Assembly: GCA_017880775.1 (NCBI GenBank) | Contig: JADGRQ010000001.1 | Location: 62,001-126,000 of the forward strand | Source: Burkholderiales bacterium | Lineage (GTDB): Bacteria; Pseudomonadota; Gammaproteobacteria; Burkholderiales; SG8-39 | Length of the DNA: 64,000 bases | Direction of reading: 5' to 3' | In this document: one piece after another, positions 25,280 through 36,101 of the stretch | Layout of the letters: each line of letters opens with the position of its first letter | How positions within the stretch are numbered: position 1 is the first letter of the stretch | Made by a program: the position numbers and the translations under genes | Notes under the pieces: model-generated | What the model saw: only the letters and a program-made list of their open reading frames with translations | The model's database searches: none | Told to the model about the DNA's origin: nothing

Positions 25280-25966
25280 TTATCCTCCGCCGCCCGTGAC
25301 GTACAACTCCGGAGCCTTCGCAAAGATGCGCGAACACTCGAGCGAGCAGAAGCGATACGTCGTACCCGCGTAGGCGATCGTCGCCGCCGCCCGGTCGACT
25401 TCGACCTGCATTCTGCAGACGGGGTCGACCGCGGAGGCGGGCTTCGGTGCAACGGCGCTCGTCAGTTCAAAAACGGCGACGCGATGGGCAACGTTCTTGA
25501 AGCGTTTCTTGCCGAGCGCGCGGGTCTCGAGCCCGCCGGCCCCGCGCACCGCGTGCGCGACCGGTTCGGTGCACAGAATCTGGCCACCTTGCGCCTGCCC
25601 TGCGACGCGGGCGACCAGATTGATCGGGGAGCCAAACAGCCTGCCTTCGCGCTCCACGACCCGGCCATGGTGTATCCCGGTGCGAACATCCAGGAAGTTC
25701 GGCTGGTCCTGGATCGCTTGGCGCAGGTGCAGCGCGGTTCGCACCACTGCCAGCAGGTCCGGGCCTGCACAGAGAACGTCGTCGCCGATGCAGTCGACGA
25801 TCCTGACGCCCGGCTCGAGGCTCGCCTCGGCCAACCGTCCGAACCGGAGCGCAACCTCCGAGGCATGCAGCGCGCCGTGCGCTTCAGTGAGCGCCGTGTA
25901 CCCGCACAGGTCGGCAATCAGCAACGCGAGATCGACCTCCCGCGCACTGCCTGGATCAACCGGCAT
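25280..25966 (-). CDS. Class III nucleotide cyclase domain fused to a YHS metal-binding domain
   Basis: A 228-residue soluble protein. Residues 10-165 are a class III cyclase homology domain. The two metal Asp residues (IADLCGYT and CIGDDVL) and the transition-state Asn/Arg (SPINLVARV) are present. The Lys that reads adenine, just before IGD in canonical enzymes, appears replaced (IVDCIGDD), so substrate choice or even activity is uncertain. Residues 180-224 form a YHS domain (VDPVCRMQV, then [12 protein letters not shown]), like that opening the Cu+-ATPase at 35212. It overlaps the cusA-like stop by 11 bases and is last in the metal operon. A metal-gated signalling enzyme is plausible but unproven. 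Confidence 0.8.
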   Translation of the reverse strand: MPVDPGSAREVDLALLIADLCGYTALTEAHGALHASEVALRFGRLAEASLEPGVRIVDCIGDDVLCAGPDLLAVVRTALHLRQAIQDQPNFLDVRTGIHHGRVVEREGRLFGSPINLVARVAGQAQGGQILCTEPVAHAVRGAGGLETRALGKKRFKNVAHRVAVFELTSAVAPKPASAVDPVCRMQVEVDRAAATIAYAGTTYRFCSLECSRIFAKAPELYVTGGGG

Positions 25967-28900
25967 GATTTCTCCGCAACAGCGTGAAGCGGCGTAGCAG
26001 CAGGTACACGGCCGGAATGATGAACATCGAAAGCAGCGGCGCCGATATCATGCCACCAATCATCGGCGCTGCGATTCGCTGCATCGCTTCCGAGCCGGTG
26101 CCGGTCGCCAGCAGCAGCGGCGCGAGGCCGGCAACAATGACCGCCACCGTCATCGCCTTGGGCCGCACGCGCAGAACCGCGCCCTCCATGATCGCTGAGG
26201 CAAGCGAGCGCCCATCGACCAGCCGCCCTTCGTTCTGCCAGCGCTCGATGGCGTGATCCAGGTAGATGAGCATCACCACGCCGAACTCGGCTGCCAGCCC
26301 GGCGAGCGCGATGAACCCTACCACCGACGCCACCGACACGCTGTGGCCGAGACCCCAGATGAGCCAGATCCCGCCCACCAGCGCAAACGGCAGGCTCGCG
26401 AGGATGACCAGCGCCGAATCGATGCGCCGGAACGTGAGGTAGAGCAACACCAGGATGATGGCGAGCGTCGCGGGCACCGCCACCGCAAGGCGTTTCGCGG
26501 CGCGCTCGAGGTACTCGAACTGGCCCGACCAGGCCACCGAATAGCCCGCAGGCAACACGACCTGCTTCGCCACCGCGCCTTGCGCCTCGTGCACGAAGCC
26601 GCCGAGGTCGCGCCCGCGCACGTCCACGTAGACCCAGCCCGACAGCCGCGCGTTCTCGCTTCTGAGCTGCGCCGGACCGTCCATCACCTCGATCGCGGCG
26701 ACCGCGCCGAGCGGCACGGTCGCGCCGGACTCCGTGATGATCGGCAACTCGCGCAGCTTCTCGACCGAGTCGCGCGACTCGCGCGGGTAGCGCAGGTTTA
26801 CCGGGAAGCGCTGCAGGCCCTCGACGGTCTCGGTGACGTTCTCGCCGCCGATCGCCAGCGATACGACTTCCTGCACCGTGGCCACCGACAGGCCGTAGCG
26901 GGCCGCGCGCATGCGGTCGATCTTCACGTCGATATAGCGGCCACCGGTCACGCGCTCGGCCAATGCCGAAACCACGCCGGGAAGCGTGCGCACGGCGGCC
27001 TCGATGCGCGTGCCGAGCAGCTCGATCGTCGCGAGGTCCGGGCCGGAGACCTTGATGCCGACCGGGCTCTTGATGCCGGTGGCGAGCATGTCGATGCGGT
27101 TGCGGATCGGCGGGATCCACAGGTTGGCCATGCCGGGAATTTTCAGCGCCGCGTCCATTTCCGCGATCAGCCGCTCGGTGGTCATGCCGGGGCGCCACTC
27201 GGCGCGCGGCTTGAGCCGCACGGTAGTCTCGACCATTTCGAGTGGCGCAGGATCGGTGGCCGAGTCGGCTCGTCCGATCTTGCCGAACACGGTCTGCACT
27301 TCGGGAAACGTCTTGATCACGCGGTCGGTCTGCTGCAGGATTTCCGCAGCCTTGCCCGCTGAAAGGCCGGGCAGCGCCGTCGGCATGTACAGAAGATCGC
27401 CTTCATCGAGATTCGGCATGAATTCGCTGCCCAATTGCTGCAACGGAACGACGGTCACCGCAAGCACCACTGCAGCGACGAGGAGCGTCGTCTTCGGAAA
27501 ACGCAGCACGGCATCGAGCAGCGGCCGGTAGGTCGCGATCAACACGCGATTCAGCGGATTCTTCGATTCGTCGGCGATGCGGCCGCGCACCAGAAAGTAC
27601 ATCAGCACCGGCACCAGCGTCACCGACAGGCCTGCAGCCGCGGCCATCGCATAGGACTTGGTGTACGCGAGCGGAGCGAACAGCCTGCCTTCCTGCGCCT
27701 CCAGCGTGAACACCGGGACGAAAGAAAGCGTGATGATGAGCAGCGAGAAGAACAGTGCCGGCCCCACTTCGGCGGCCGCATCGCCGATCAGCCTCAGGTG
27801 CTCTTCGCCCTGCGGAGCGCGGCCGTGCTGGTGGCGCCAGGCCTCGAGCTTCTTGTGCGCGTTCTCGATCATCACCACCGCCGCGTCCACCATCGCGCCG
27901 ATCGCGATGGCGATGCCGCCGAGGGACATGATGTTGGCATTGATGCCCTGGTGATGCATGACGATGAACGCGGCGAGGATGCCGAGCGGCAGGCACACGA
28001 TCGCGACGAATGCGCTTCTCAGGTGCCATAGGAACAACAGGCAGACCAGCGCCACGACGAGAAACTCCTCCAGCAGCTTTTCCGCGAGGTTCTTCACCGA
28101 GCGCAGGATCAGCTGCGAGCGATCGTAGGTCTCGACGATTTCGACGCCCTGCGGCAGACCGCGCTTGAGCGTTTCGAGCTTCGCCTTGACCGCCTCGATG
28201 GTGGCGAGCGCGTTCTTGCCCGATCGCATCACGATCACGCCGCCCACCGCCTCGCCCTCGCCGTCGAGCTCGGAGATGCCGCGGCGCAGTTCCGGGCCGA
28301 TCTGCACCCGCGCCACATCCTTCAGCAGGATCGGCGTCCCGTCCACGCTCACGCCGAGCGGAATCATGCGGAAATCGTCGAGCGTCTTCAGGTACGCGCT
28401 CGCGCGCACCATGTACTCGGCCTCGCCCAGTTCGAGCACCGAACCGCCGGTCGCCTGGTTGGCCGCGCGCACCGCCTCGACCACTTTCGGCAGCGGCATG
28501 CGGTATGCGCGCATCCGCTCCGGATCGAGCACGATCTGGTATTGGCGCACCATGCCGCCGATCGTCGCCACTTCGGCGACGTCGGGCAGCGACTTCAACT
28601 CATATTTGAGAAACCAGTCCTGCAGCGCCCGCAGTTGCGCGATGTCGTGCTTGCCGGAGCGATCGACGAGCGCGTACTGGTAGATCCAACCCACGCCAGT
28701 GGCATCCGGCCCGATCGCGGCGCGCGCCGCCGCCGGCAGCCGGCCGGTAACCTGATTGAGGTACTCCAGCACGCGCGATCGCGCCCAGTACAAGTCGGTC
28801 CCATCCTCGAACAGAACGTAGACGAAGGAATCGCCGAAAAAGGAATACCCGCGCACCGCTTTCGCGCCCGGCACCGAAAGCATGGTGGTGGTGAGCGGAT

Positions 28901-29099
28901 AGGTGACCTGGTCCTCGATAACCTGCGGCGACTGGCCAGGCCAGCTGGTCTTGATGATCACCTGCACGTCGGAGAGATCGGGAATCGCATCGAGCGGCGT
29001 TTTCAGCGTTGCGTACACGCCCCAACCCGCGAGCATCGCAGTCGCCATCAGTACCAGGAAACGGTTGGCAAGCGACCAGCGGATCAGGCCGGCGATCAC
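25956..29099 (-). CDS. cusA: CusA/CzcA-type heavy-metal RND efflux pump
   Basis: A 1047-residue inner-membrane RND transporter of the metal (HME) branch, full length. It has the typical start [20 protein letters not shown], periplasmic motif [20 protein letters not shown], and twelve helices in two sets of six. [20 protein letters not shown] carries the proton-relay Asp of helix IV. Met-containing signatures such as [20 protein letters not shown] and the [13 protein letters not shown] segment match monovalent-metal CusA proteins and favour Cu+/Ag+ over Co/Zn/Cd. It overlaps the adaptor gene by four bases and pairs with it and the TolC-like protein as a tripartite pump. Confidence 0.93.
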   Translation of the reverse strand: MIAGLIRWSLANRFLVLMATAMLAGWGVYATLKTPLDAIPDLSDVQVIIKTSWPGQSPQVIEDQVTYPLTTTMLSVPGAKAVRGYSFFGDSFVYVLFEDGTDLYWARSRVLEYLNQVTGRLPAAARAAIGPDATGVGWIYQYALVDRSGKHDIAQLRALQDWFLKYELKSLPDVAEVATIGGMVRQYQIVLDPERMRAYRMPLPKVVEAVRAANQATGGSVLELGEAEYMVRASAYLKTLDDFRMIPLGVSVDGTPILLKDVARVQIGPELRRGISELDGEGEAVGGVIVMRSGKNALATIEAVKAKLETLKRGLPQGVEIVETYDRSQLILRSVKNLAEKLLEEFLVVALVCLLFLWHLRSAFVAIVCLPLGILAAFIVMHHQGINANIMSLGGIAIAIGAMVDAAVVMIENAHKKLEAWRHQHGRAPQGEEHLRLIGDAAAEVGPALFFSLLIITLSFVPVFTLEAQEGRLFAPLAYTKSYAMAAAAGLSVTLVPVLMYFLVRGRIADESKNPLNRVLIATYRPLLDAVLRFPKTTLLVAAVVLAVTVVPLQQLGSEFMPNLDEGDLLYMPTALPGLSAGKAAEILQQTDRVIKTFPEVQTVFGKIGRADSATDPAPLEMVETTVRLKPRAEWRPGMTTERLIAEMDAALKIPGMANLWIPPIRNRIDMLATGIKSPVGIKVSGPDLATIELLGTRIEAAVRTLPGVVSALAERVTGGRYIDVKIDRMRAARYGLSVATVQEVVSLAIGGENVTETVEGLQRFPVNLRYPRESRDSVEKLRELPIITESGATVPLGAVAAIEVMDGPAQLRSENARLSGWVYVDVRGRDLGGFVHEAQGAVAKQVVLPAGYSVAWSGQFEYLERAAKRLAVAVPATLAIILVLLYLTFRRIDSALVILASLPFALVGGIWLIWGLGHSVSVASVVGFIALAGLAAEFGVVMLIYLDHAIERWQNEGRLVDGRSLASAIMEGAVLRVRPKAMTVAVIVAGLAPLLLATGTGSEAMQRIAAPMIGGMISAPLLSMFIIPAVYLLLRRFTLLRRNHAG

Positions 29100-30646
29100 T
29101 TGTGGCTCCCGTGGTCCGGCGGCGACGGCGCCGGGGCCGCCGCGCGCAGCGTAATGCTGCGAATCACGAACTCTCCGTCCTTGTCCGGCGCTCCGAGCAG
29201 CTCGAATTCCACCGCATCGCCGCGCTTCAGGCCCTTCAGCAACTGCCGGTCCTCCACCACGAAGCCCATCTCCATCGCCGGCCAGTTCATCGAGGGGATC
29301 GGTTCGTGCGCAATCTCCAGTTGCCCTTTGGCCGGCGTGATCGAAGTGACGCGCCCGACGCCCCGGTGGGTGCCCGATGCGGCGGGTTGCGGCGCCACGC
29401 CGCCCGCATCGAGCCGCGCGAGCGTCGTGCGCAGGCTCGATTCCGAGTCGATCAGGAACTGGCCGGAAACCACCACGCGTTCACCCTGCTTGAGGCCTTT
29501 CAGCACTTCGGTCCGGCCGTCGACCTCCGGACCGGTCTGCACGGCCACCGGGCGAAAGCGATCGCCTTCGGCGACGATCACCACCATGCGCGTACCGGTC
29601 TGGATCACCGCCTCGGAGGGCACCGCCAGCACCTTGCGCGCGGGCGTGGCGAGCGTCACTTCGGCGAGCATGCCGGGTTTCAACTCGAGCCGCGGGTTGG
29701 CGAGGGTCGCGCGGGCCTTCAGCGTGCGCGTCTGCGTGTTGACCTGCGGGTAAAGATAGTCGATGCGCCCCTCGAAGACCTTGCCCGGAAGCGTGGCAAT
29801 GCTCGCCTTCACGCCCACGCCTTCGCGCAGCGCGCCAGCCTGGCGCTCGGGGACTTCCACGGTGATCCACACCGAGGACAGATCGGAGATCGTGAACATC
29901 GGCATGCCCATCGCGACGGCCTGGCCCTCGCGTACCGCCAGTTCGCTCAGCACCCCACCGGTCGACGCAACCAGCGGGAAGCGCCGCTGCGCTACACCGC
30001 TGCGCTCGATCTTCGCGACTTCCGATTCCGGCAGGCCGAACAGCAGCAGCCGCTGGCGCGCGGCGCGCGCGAGCGGCTCATCCCCGGGATCAGCCCGGGC
30101 GAGCTTCTGCGCGAACAGGAACTCCTGTTGCGCGCCGTACCATTCGGGCGAATAGATCTCCGCCAGCACCTGCCCGACGCGGACAGGATCGTTCACCGCA
30201 CGCACCGCGAGCCGCTCGACGAACCCCGCCAGACGCGACTGGACCTGCACGATCCGCCGCTCATCGGCCGCAACGTAGCCGAGCGCCGGCAGATCGCGCG
30301 CAAACTCGGCAGTGTCCACCACCGCCGTGCGCACGCCGAATCTCTGCTGCACGCCCGGCGCGATTTTCACTCCACCCTCGTCGCTCGCCGCCTGATCGGC
30401 GTAAACGGGCACCAGCTCCATGTTCATGAAGGGCGAGCGGCCCGGTTTGTCGAACCTGTGCTGGGGATACATCGGATCCTGCCAATAGAGAACTTTGCGG
30501 TCCGAGGCGTCGCCACCCGGCGCCACGGCCGCCGCCGGGTTTGCCGGTGCCGCACTCGTGCGTGCGTGATGTCCGCCGAGCCAGTAACCGGCACCCAGTC
30601 CCGCGGCGAGGAGGACGACCGCCGCGATTGCGATGGTCTTGTTCAT
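29096..30646 (-). CDS. cusB: CusB-type RND periplasmic adaptor with metal-binding N- and C-terminal domains
   Basis: A 516-residue membrane-fusion protein. An N-terminal anchor or signal helix ([20 protein letters not shown]) is followed by a heavy-metal-binding segment ([14 protein letters not shown], then [12 protein letters not shown]). The hairpin, lipoyl and barrel domains follow ([30 protein letters not shown]). The last 90 residues form a CusF-like domain ([32 protein letters not shown]) carrying the Trp and Met ligands of Cu+/Ag+ chaperones. Fusing the chaperone to the adaptor is known in some Cus systems. It couples CusA to the TolC-like channel. Confidence 0.92.
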   Translation of the reverse strand: MNKTIAIAAVVLLAAGLGAGYWLGGHHARTSAAPANPAAAVAPGGDASDRKVLYWQDPMYPQHRFDKPGRSPFMNMELVPVYADQAASDEGGVKIAPGVQQRFGVRTAVVDTAEFARDLPALGYVAADERRIVQVQSRLAGFVERLAVRAVNDPVRVGQVLAEIYSPEWYGAQQEFLFAQKLARADPGDEPLARAARQRLLLFGLPESEVAKIERSGVAQRRFPLVASTGGVLSELAVREGQAVAMGMPMFTISDLSSVWITVEVPERQAGALREGVGVKASIATLPGKVFEGRIDYLYPQVNTQTRTLKARATLANPRLELKPGMLAEVTLATPARKVLAVPSEAVIQTGTRMVVIVAEGDRFRPVAVQTGPEVDGRTEVLKGLKQGERVVVSGQFLIDSESSLRTTLARLDAGGVAPQPAASGTHRGVGRVTSITPAKGQLEIAHEPIPSMNWPAMEMGFVVEDRQLLKGLKRGDAVEFELLGAPDKDGEFVIRSITLRAAAPAPSPPDHGSHK

Positions 30647-30659
30647 ATGCGTCTCCGGC

Positions 30660-31895
30660 TCAATGCGCGTGCTCGAAGTACTCGAGGCCGGCGCGCGCCT
30701 TAGCGCGCGTGACTTCCAGCGCGAGCTGCTGCAGGCGTGCTTCGGTCAAGCCGCGCCGCGCTTCGAGCACCATGGCTAGCTCCGTCCGCCCTCCCTGGTA
30801 CGCGGCGAGCAGCGCTTCGATGCGCGAGCGCGCGTCGGGCAGAATGCGCGCGTCGAAGTTCTCCAACCGCTCTCCGGTGCGCAGCCACTCGCTGTAGCCG
30901 GTTTCCAGTTCCGCGCGTAGCTGACGCAGGTGATCGTTGCGCTGCTCGCGTACCCGATCGCGCTGCTTCAGCCGGGATTCGAGCAGGCGGTCCTGCCGCG
31001 CCTGGCGCGGCAGCTCGAACGCCAGCTGAAACATGAGCATGTCGGAACGGTTCTGACCTTCGCGCACGTAGTACCCGACCTCCCAGCTTCGGTCTGACCG
31101 GCCGTACTCGCGCGCAAGCGCCACGTCGACGTCCGCGGTTGATTCGGCCGCGAGCATCGACGAATGCTGCGGATGCGCATCGAGACTCGCCACCAGTTCA
31201 CCCAGCGGCGCCGGCGCCGGCCATGCGGGCGGCGCCTCAGGCAGCGCGCCATGCGAGGCTTCCCCGATCCAGCGGCCCAGATCGGCGCGGGCGCGCTCGG
31301 CCTGCGCCTTGAGTTCCAGCAGGCGGTCGCCCGACTGGTTGAGCAGGCCGCGCGCGGCGAAGATCTCTGCCTGCGTGCCGCGCCCGGTGCCGACCGCGAC
31401 GGTCGCCGCGTCGATTGCCTGGCGGAACTCAGCCTGCAATCCCTGCAACATCCGCTCGGCCTGGGCGGCGCCCCAAGCCCCTAGCCACGCAAATGCAACG
31501 TCGCGCCGGATCACCTCGCGCTGTCCGGCCAGTTCGGCGCGCAGCTGCGCCGCCTCCGCGCGTCCGCGCTCGACGCGCAGTTGCCGCTTGTCCCCGCCGG
31601 GCACCGTCTGCTCGTAGCTGATTCCAATCTGGGTCATGTCTTCCCGCGCGCGCGGAAAGTTGCGCGTCGGAAAGTTGAGCGCGCCGAACTTGACGCGCGG
31701 GTCGGGCAGCTCGCCCTCTGCGGCGGCGCTTTCCTCGGCCGCGCGCGCGCCCAGTTCGAGCCCCAGCAGCGACGGCTGGTTCTCGAGCGCGAGCCGGCGC
31801 GCTGAATCAAGCGAAAGCGGGCTGTCCGCCGCTTGGGCGGAACTGATGCTCGCCCACCCCATCAGGGCGGCGAGCGCAAACAGTTTGAACCTCAT
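30660..31895 (-). CDS. cusC: TolC-family outer-membrane factor of the metal efflux system (CusC/CzcC-like)
   Basis: A 411-residue protein. The start ATG 31895 has GGAGGT about six bases upstream and opens a signal peptide (RFKLFALAALMGWASISSAQ). Two TolC-type helical repeats are recognisable: SLDSARRLALENQPSLLGLE, then PDPRVKFGALNFP, and later AYQGGRTELAMVLEARRGLT. It forms the trimeric outer-membrane exit duct. The gap to the adaptor gene is 13 bases; its own 5' end overlaps nothing. Confidence 0.9.
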   Translation of the reverse strand: MRFKLFALAALMGWASISSAQAADSPLSLDSARRLALENQPSLLGLELGARAAEESAAAEGELPDPRVKFGALNFPTRNFPRAREDMTQIGISYEQTVPGGDKRQLRVERGRAEAAQLRAELAGQREVIRRDVAFAWLGAWGAAQAERMLQGLQAEFRQAIDAATVAVGTGRGTQAEIFAARGLLNQSGDRLLELKAQAERARADLGRWIGEASHGALPEAPPAWPAPAPLGELVASLDAHPQHSSMLAAESTADVDVALAREYGRSDRSWEVGYYVREGQNRSDMLMFQLAFELPRQARQDRLLESRLKQRDRVREQRNDHLRQLRAELETGYSEWLRTGERLENFDARILPDARSRIEALLAAYQGGRTELAMVLEARRGLTEARLQQLALEVTRAKARAGLEYFEHAH

Positions 31896-31933
31896 GCGCG
31901 ACCTCCGTAGCGTTCGATTGCAAACTTCCCCGT

Positions 31934-32341
31934 TCACGGCTTTCCCGCACTGGTTCCGGAAAGGCTCGCGCAGACCCGTTGCAGCAATGCCCGCACTTCC
32001 TTGCCAAGCGCGTGCACTTCCGCTTTGTCGACGAGCTTCAACACGGCCTCGGGATCCATGAACGCTACGGTCACGGTCCCATCAGGTTCTTCGCGCACGA
32101 CGACATTGCACGGCAGCAACATGCCGATGTCGGGATCGGCCTCGATCGCGCGGTGGGCGAGCGGGGGGTTGCACGCGCCGAGAATGCGATAGGGCCGCCG
32201 CTCGATATTGAGCTTGGCTTTCAGCGTCGCCTTGACGTCAATGTCGGTGAGCACGCCGAAGCCTTCCTGTTTCAAGGCCTCGGTGACTTTCGCGACAGCG
32301 GCATCGAACGGCATCTTGAGCTGCGTGGAGAATCCGTACAT
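31934..32341 (-). CDS. DUF302 domain-containing protein
   Basis: A 135-residue protein without signal peptide, covering the whole DUF302 fold: [20 protein letters not shown], then [30 protein letters not shown] and [10 protein letters not shown]. The two Cys (GACNPP, LLPCNV) are conserved in the family and could bind metal or heme-like ligands. Function is unknown, but the family is frequent near copper and sulfur genes. It lies between the efflux genes and the Met/His-rich protein and is probably cotranscribed. Confidence 0.88.
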   Translation of the reverse strand: MYGFSTQLKMPFDAAVAKVTEALKQEGFGVLTDIDVKATLKAKLNIERRPYRILGACNPPLAHRAIEADPDIGMLLPCNVVVREEPDGTVTVAFMDPEAVLKLVDKAEVHALGKEVRALLQRVCASLSGTSAGKP

Positions 32342-32381
32342 GGTCTGGCTCCTTAATTCAACACAGAATTGAAAATCGCCG

Positions 32382-32834
32382 CTATTTCGCGGGCATGGAC
32401 TGCATCATCTGATCGTGCTGCATCATCTGCTCCATCATCATCTGCATCATGTCCATGCGCTTTTCCATCATTTCGTGGTGCTTCATCATGTCCCCCTCTT
32501 TCATGCCGCCTTTTTTGCCGCCCATCATCATTGCGCCGTGCTCGCCTCCGCCCTTCATCATCGGGCCGCCCATGCCGCGCATCGCCTTCATGTTTTCCTG
32601 CATCGCCTGCATGTGCTCCTGCATCAACCTCTGGCGTTCCTTCGGATCCGTCGTATTGCGGATCGCGTCCATCTGCGCCTGCATCGCTTTCATTTCTTCC
32701 TGCATCTGACCCATCTGCTTGTCCATGTCCATACTCATCGCCGGCTTGTCGTGCTCGTGCTTATCCTGCGCCGATGCGATGGGCGCTGACAGGGCACAGG
32801 CAATAATTGCGGAAATCATCACTGGGGTTTTCAT
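32382..32834 (-). CDS. Methionine- and histidine-rich periplasmic protein, likely copper-binding
   Basis: A 150-residue protein. The start ATG 32834 opens a signal peptide ([20 protein letters not shown]). The mature part begins [20 protein letters not shown] and is packed with Met and His, ending in a run of MM and MH pairs ([20 protein letters not shown]). The central segment is a predicted coiled coil. No known domain is evident. The composition and its place inside the copper operon argue for periplasmic Cu+ buffering; this is inference. Confidence 0.8.
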   Translation of the reverse strand: MKTPVMISAIIACALSAPIASAQDKHEHDKPAMSMDMDKQMGQMQEEMKAMQAQMDAIRNTTDPKERQRLMQEHMQAMQENMKAMRGMGGPMMKGGGEHGAMMMGGKKGGMKEGDMMKHHEMMEKRMDMMQMMMEQMMQHDQMMQSMPAK

Positions 32835-32881
32835 ATTGGTTTTTCCTTTGGAGTTGAACAAATCATGTTTCCGTTACTGGT

Positions 32882-35212
32882 TCACAAGCTGATGCGGTTG
32901 AGCCGCAACGCATTGGTGACCACCGACACCGAACTCATCGCCATCGCGGCGCCGGCGAAGATCGGCGACAGCAACAGGCCAAACACCGGGTAGAGCACGC
33001 CGGCGGCAACCGGGATACCGAGCGCGTTGTAGCCGAATGCGAAAGCGAGGTTCTGGCGGATGTTGCGCATCGTGGCGCGCGACAGCACGGCGGCGCGCGC
33101 GATGCCGCGCAGGTCTCCCTTGACGAGCGTCACACCCGCGCTTTCCACCGCCACGTCGGTGCCGGTGCCCATGGCGATGCCGACATCGGCCTGCGCCAGC
33201 GCCGGCGCATCATTGATGCCGTCACCCGCCATCGCCACCTTGCGCCCTTCCGCCTGCAAGCGCTTCACGTGACCCGCCTTGTCCTGGGGCAGAACCTCGG
33301 CGAGCGCTTCGTCGATGCCGAGCTGCCGGGCGACGGCTTCGGCCGTGCTGCGCGAATCACCGGTAAGCATCACGATGCGTACGCCCGATTGCTTGAGCGC
33401 CGCAATCGCGCCCTGAGTGCTCTCCTTGATCGGATCGGCCACCGCGGCGATTCCAGCGGCAACTCCGTCCACCGCGAAGTACACGACCGTCTTGGCTTGC
33501 ACACGCCAAGCTTCCGCGCGCGCATCCCAACGCTGCGTATCGACGCCGCGCTGTTCGAGAAAATTTCGGCTGCCCACCAACACACGCTTGCCGTCGATAT
33601 CCGCCTGCACGCCGAGGCCGTTTGCTGCATCGAATGCCCCGGCCGGCCGCGGTGTCAGGCCGCGCGCCTTTGCGCCCTCGACGATCGCAAGCCCGATCGG
33701 ATGCTCGGAGAGCTGCTCCACTCCTGCGACGACGGCAAGCGCTTCGTCCTCCGCAATGCCTTCGACCACGAAATCGGTCAGCGCGGGACGCCCGAGCGTC
33801 AGCGTGCCGGTCTTGTCCACCACCACCGTGTCGATGTCACGCATGCGCTCGATCGCCTCGGCATTGCGGAACAGGATGCCCGCGCGCGCGCCCTGCCCCA
33901 TCGCGACGGTCATCGAGATGGGTGTCGCGAGACCGACGGCACAGGGGCAAGCGATGATCAACACGGCGATGGCGTTCAGAAACGCGTATGCGAATCTCGG
34001 CTCCGGACCGAAGAACCACCACGCGAGCGCCGTCACGACGGCGATGGCCACGACGATCTGGACGAAGTACGCCGCGATGATATCGGCGAGCCGCTGGATC
34101 GGTGCGCGCGTGCGCTGCGCCTCTCCCACCATGTGAACGATACGTGCCAGCAGCGTGTCCGTGCCCACACGCTCTGCGCAAATGACCAATGAGCCGTTGC
34201 CATTCACGGTCGCACCGGTGACTTTGTCGCCCTCAGCTTTGGGCACGGGTACGGGCTCGCCGGTCATCATCGATTCATCCACCCTGCTCGTACCCTCGAG
34301 TACCGTCCCGTCCACCGGCACCTTTTCGCCCGGCTTCACGCGCAGCCGATTGCCGACGGCGACGCTCTCCAGCGGCACCTGTTCCTCGCTACCGTCGTCG
34401 CGCAAACGCCAGGCGAGGTTCGGCGCGAGCTTCAGCAATTGCTGGATGGCCTGGCTGGTCTGGCCCATCGCGCGCAACTGCAGCACGTCACCGAGCATGA
34501 CCAGCGTCACGATCACCGCAGCCGCCTCGAAATAGGTCCCTACCGCACCGTCGTGCTCGCGGAACTCCTGCGGGAACAGGTTCGGAAAAAACACGGCGGC
34601 CAGACTGAACAGATAGGCGAGCCCCACTCCCAGCCCGATCAGCGTGTACATGTTGAGGGCGCGGTGCGCGAGCGAGGACCAGAACTTGCGCAGGATCGGC
34701 CAGCCCACCCACAGCACGACCGGCGTGCCCAGCACGAACTCGATCCAGCCGCGTGGCCGTGGCTGCAGGCCGAACAACTCATGAATGCCGATCATCGGCG
34801 ACATCGCGAGCACCACCAGCGGGATCGACAGCGCGACTCCGAACCACAGCCGCCGCGTGAGATCGCGCAACTCGGAATCGTCGGCTTCGCCTCCGCCGGT
34901 GCCCGCAATCGGCACCAGCGCCATGCCGCACTTCGGGCAACTGCCCGGTTCGTCGCGCACGATCTCCGGGTGCATCGGGCAGGTGTAGGTCGCGCCGGCG
35001 TGGGGTTCGGCTGCCGGAGTGGCTGCTGCGGAGTGGAGATAGCGATCCGGGTCGGCGGCGAACTTGGTGCGGCAACCCCCACTGCAGAAGTAATAGGTCG
35101 TCCCCGAATGCTCGTGGTGGTCCTTGGACTGCGCCGTCACCGCCATTCCGCAAACCGGGTCTTTGAGCGCAGTCGAAGCTGTGAACGCGGCACCGGAATC
35201 AGTCTGTGTCAT
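32882..35212 (-). CDS. copA: Copper-translocating P1B-type ATPase with YHS and CPMHP metal-binding N-terminus
   Basis: A 776-residue P-type ATPase. The start ATG 35212 overlaps the CusF-like stop (ATGA). The N-terminus has a YHS domain ([22 protein letters not shown]) then a heavy-metal-binding segment ([23 protein letters not shown]) in place of classical HMA domains. Eight helices follow, with the transport motif [11 protein letters not shown] (about residue 423), phosphorylation site DKTGTLT (about 465), the HP motif [12 protein letters not shown], and hinge [17 protein letters not shown] indicates Cu+/Ag+. It exports copper from cytoplasm to periplasm, where CusF and CusCBA can take over. 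Confidence 0.94.
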   Translation of the reverse strand: MTQTDSGAAFTASTALKDPVCGMAVTAQSKDHHEHSGTTYYFCSGGCRTKFAADPDRYLHSAAATPAAEPHAGATYTCPMHPEIVRDEPGSCPKCGMALVPIAGTGGGEADDSELRDLTRRLWFGVALSIPLVVLAMSPMIGIHELFGLQPRPRGWIEFVLGTPVVLWVGWPILRKFWSSLAHRALNMYTLIGLGVGLAYLFSLAAVFFPNLFPQEFREHDGAVGTYFEAAAVIVTLVMLGDVLQLRAMGQTSQAIQQLLKLAPNLAWRLRDDGSEEQVPLESVAVGNRLRVKPGEKVPVDGTVLEGTSRVDESMMTGEPVPVPKAEGDKVTGATVNGNGSLVICAERVGTDTLLARIVHMVGEAQRTRAPIQRLADIIAAYFVQIVVAIAVVTALAWWFFGPEPRFAYAFLNAIAVLIIACPCAVGLATPISMTVAMGQGARAGILFRNAEAIERMRDIDTVVVDKTGTLTLGRPALTDFVVEGIAEDEALAVVAGVEQLSEHPIGLAIVEGAKARGLTPRPAGAFDAANGLGVQADIDGKRVLVGSRNFLEQRGVDTQRWDARAEAWRVQAKTVVYFAVDGVAAGIAAVADPIKESTQGAIAALKQSGVRIVMLTGDSRSTAEAVARQLGIDEALAEVLPQDKAGHVKRLQAEGRKVAMAGDGINDAPALAQADVGIAMGTGTDVAVESAGVTLVKGDLRGIARAAVLSRATMRNIRQNLAFAFGYNALGIPVAAGVLYPVFGLLLSPIFAGAAMAMSSVSVVTNALRLNRISL

Positions 35213-35562
35213 TTCGCCGCTTCGATTCTTGTCACGGTTAACACTCCCTGAATCCTGTCGGCAGCGAAATTCACCTTGTCGCCTTCCTTCACCGCGTCGA
35301 GCATGCCGGGCTCCTTGGCGCGGAACACCATCGTCATCTTCGACATGCCGAGATTTTCGATCGGATCGTGCGCGATGCTGATCTTGCCGGCAGCCTTGTC
35401 GATCTTTCTGACCACCCCGGAGGTGAGCTTGGCGGCCGAGGCGGCCTGCGCGCCGTGTTTGTCGTGGTTGTGTTCCTCGTCTGCGAATGCGGCCGGCACG
35501 GCCAGCGCGACGGTGGCGAGAAGCAAGCATGCGAATCGTTTCATCTTCATTTCCTTGACCAT
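35209..35562 (-). CDS. CusF-like periplasmic copper chaperone
   Basis: A 117-residue protein: signal peptide [20 protein letters not shown], a His-rich segment ([12 protein letters not shown]), then the small beta-barrel of CusF ([36 protein letters not shown]). The Met pair of MSKMTMVF is present. The Trp that stacks on copper in E. coli CusF is not seen at the usual place; the adaptor's C-terminal copy has one (MNWPAMEM). Starts at 35562, 35550 and 35544 are in frame; AAGGA favours 35544. It is coupled to the ATPase. Confidence 0.85.
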   Translation of the reverse strand: MVKEMKMKRFACLLLATVALAVPAAFADEEHNHDKHGAQAASAAKLTSGVVRKIDKAAGKISIAHDPIENLGMSKMTMVFRAKEPGMLDAVKEGDKVNFAADRIQGVLTVTRIEAAK

Positions 35563-35687
35563 CTCGATACTCCAGTTCGAAAGCGAACGTCGGCGCGCAA
35601 ACGCGCCAGAAGCAGAACCGGGTCGGCAGGGAACGCCGCGCTAACCGCGCAGCGCTGATCTAGGAGTGCAGTCCGTCCGCCCGGAAA

Positions 35688-36056
35688 TCAGGCGGTGGCG
35701 AGAGGCGGGCGATCCGCCGGAGGAAGGACGAGCGAGTGAAGCGGCGGGAAGATGCCTTCGACGACAGCGACGGAACTGAACGCGTCGAACGAGAATTGCG
35801 TACCGGGAAGCCACGGGGTGGCCGCGAATATGCACAGTCCGCAGTGCGCGCACTCGCCCACCGCGCCAACGTCGTCATCCGCGCCCTGCTCGGGACAGCC
35901 GCGATGCTGTTCCGAGCCTTGCTCTGCCGCATGTGATGCGTGCATCTGCTTCGCGTTTTCATGCGCGCACAGCGGCATCATCGCCGCGGCGACCGCGGAC
36001 AACGGCAGCCAGAGCGAAAAGAACACCACCACCAGTTTGCGCAGCGCCAAGTTCAT
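35688..36056 (-). CDS. DUF2946-like secreted Cys/His-rich protein
   Basis: A 122-residue protein with an N-terminal signal or membrane helix (RKLVVVFFSLWLPLSAVAAA). The mature part carries PLCAHENAKQMHASH, a CPEQ segment, and ECAHCGLCIFAA, a layout typical of DUF2946-type proteins often found beside copper genes. The Cys/His cluster suggests metal binding. It is the first gene of the copper group on this strand, with 125 bases before the CusF-like gene. No ribosome site precedes the ATG (see the -10 box at 36063). Confidence 0.65.
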   Translation of the reverse strand: MNLALRKLVVVFFSLWLPLSAVAAAMMPLCAHENAKQMHASHAAEQGSEQHRGCPEQGADDDVGAVGECAHCGLCIFAATPWLPGTQFSFDAFSSVAVVEGIFPPLHSLVLPPADRPPLATA

Positions 36057-36062
36057 TAGTTT

Positions 36063-36068
36063 ATGTTA
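36063..36068 (-). promoter_or_regulatory. Extended -10 box, second leaderless candidate
   Basis: On the minus strand TGC-TAACAT forms an extended -10 ending six bases before the ATG of the DUF2946-like gene, the same geometry as at 473-478. No Shine-Dalgarno sequence is present. Transcription would start on the A of the start codon. Confidence 0.35.
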
Positions 36069-36101
36069 GCACCACGCGAGCCGCATGGGGGTTGCGCTGG
36101 A

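Noticed and set aside
25280-25966. Classifying the cyclase-YHS protein as a confirmed adenylate cyclase
   Set aside because: The adenine-recognising Lys is not seen at its place, so substrate and even activity are open.
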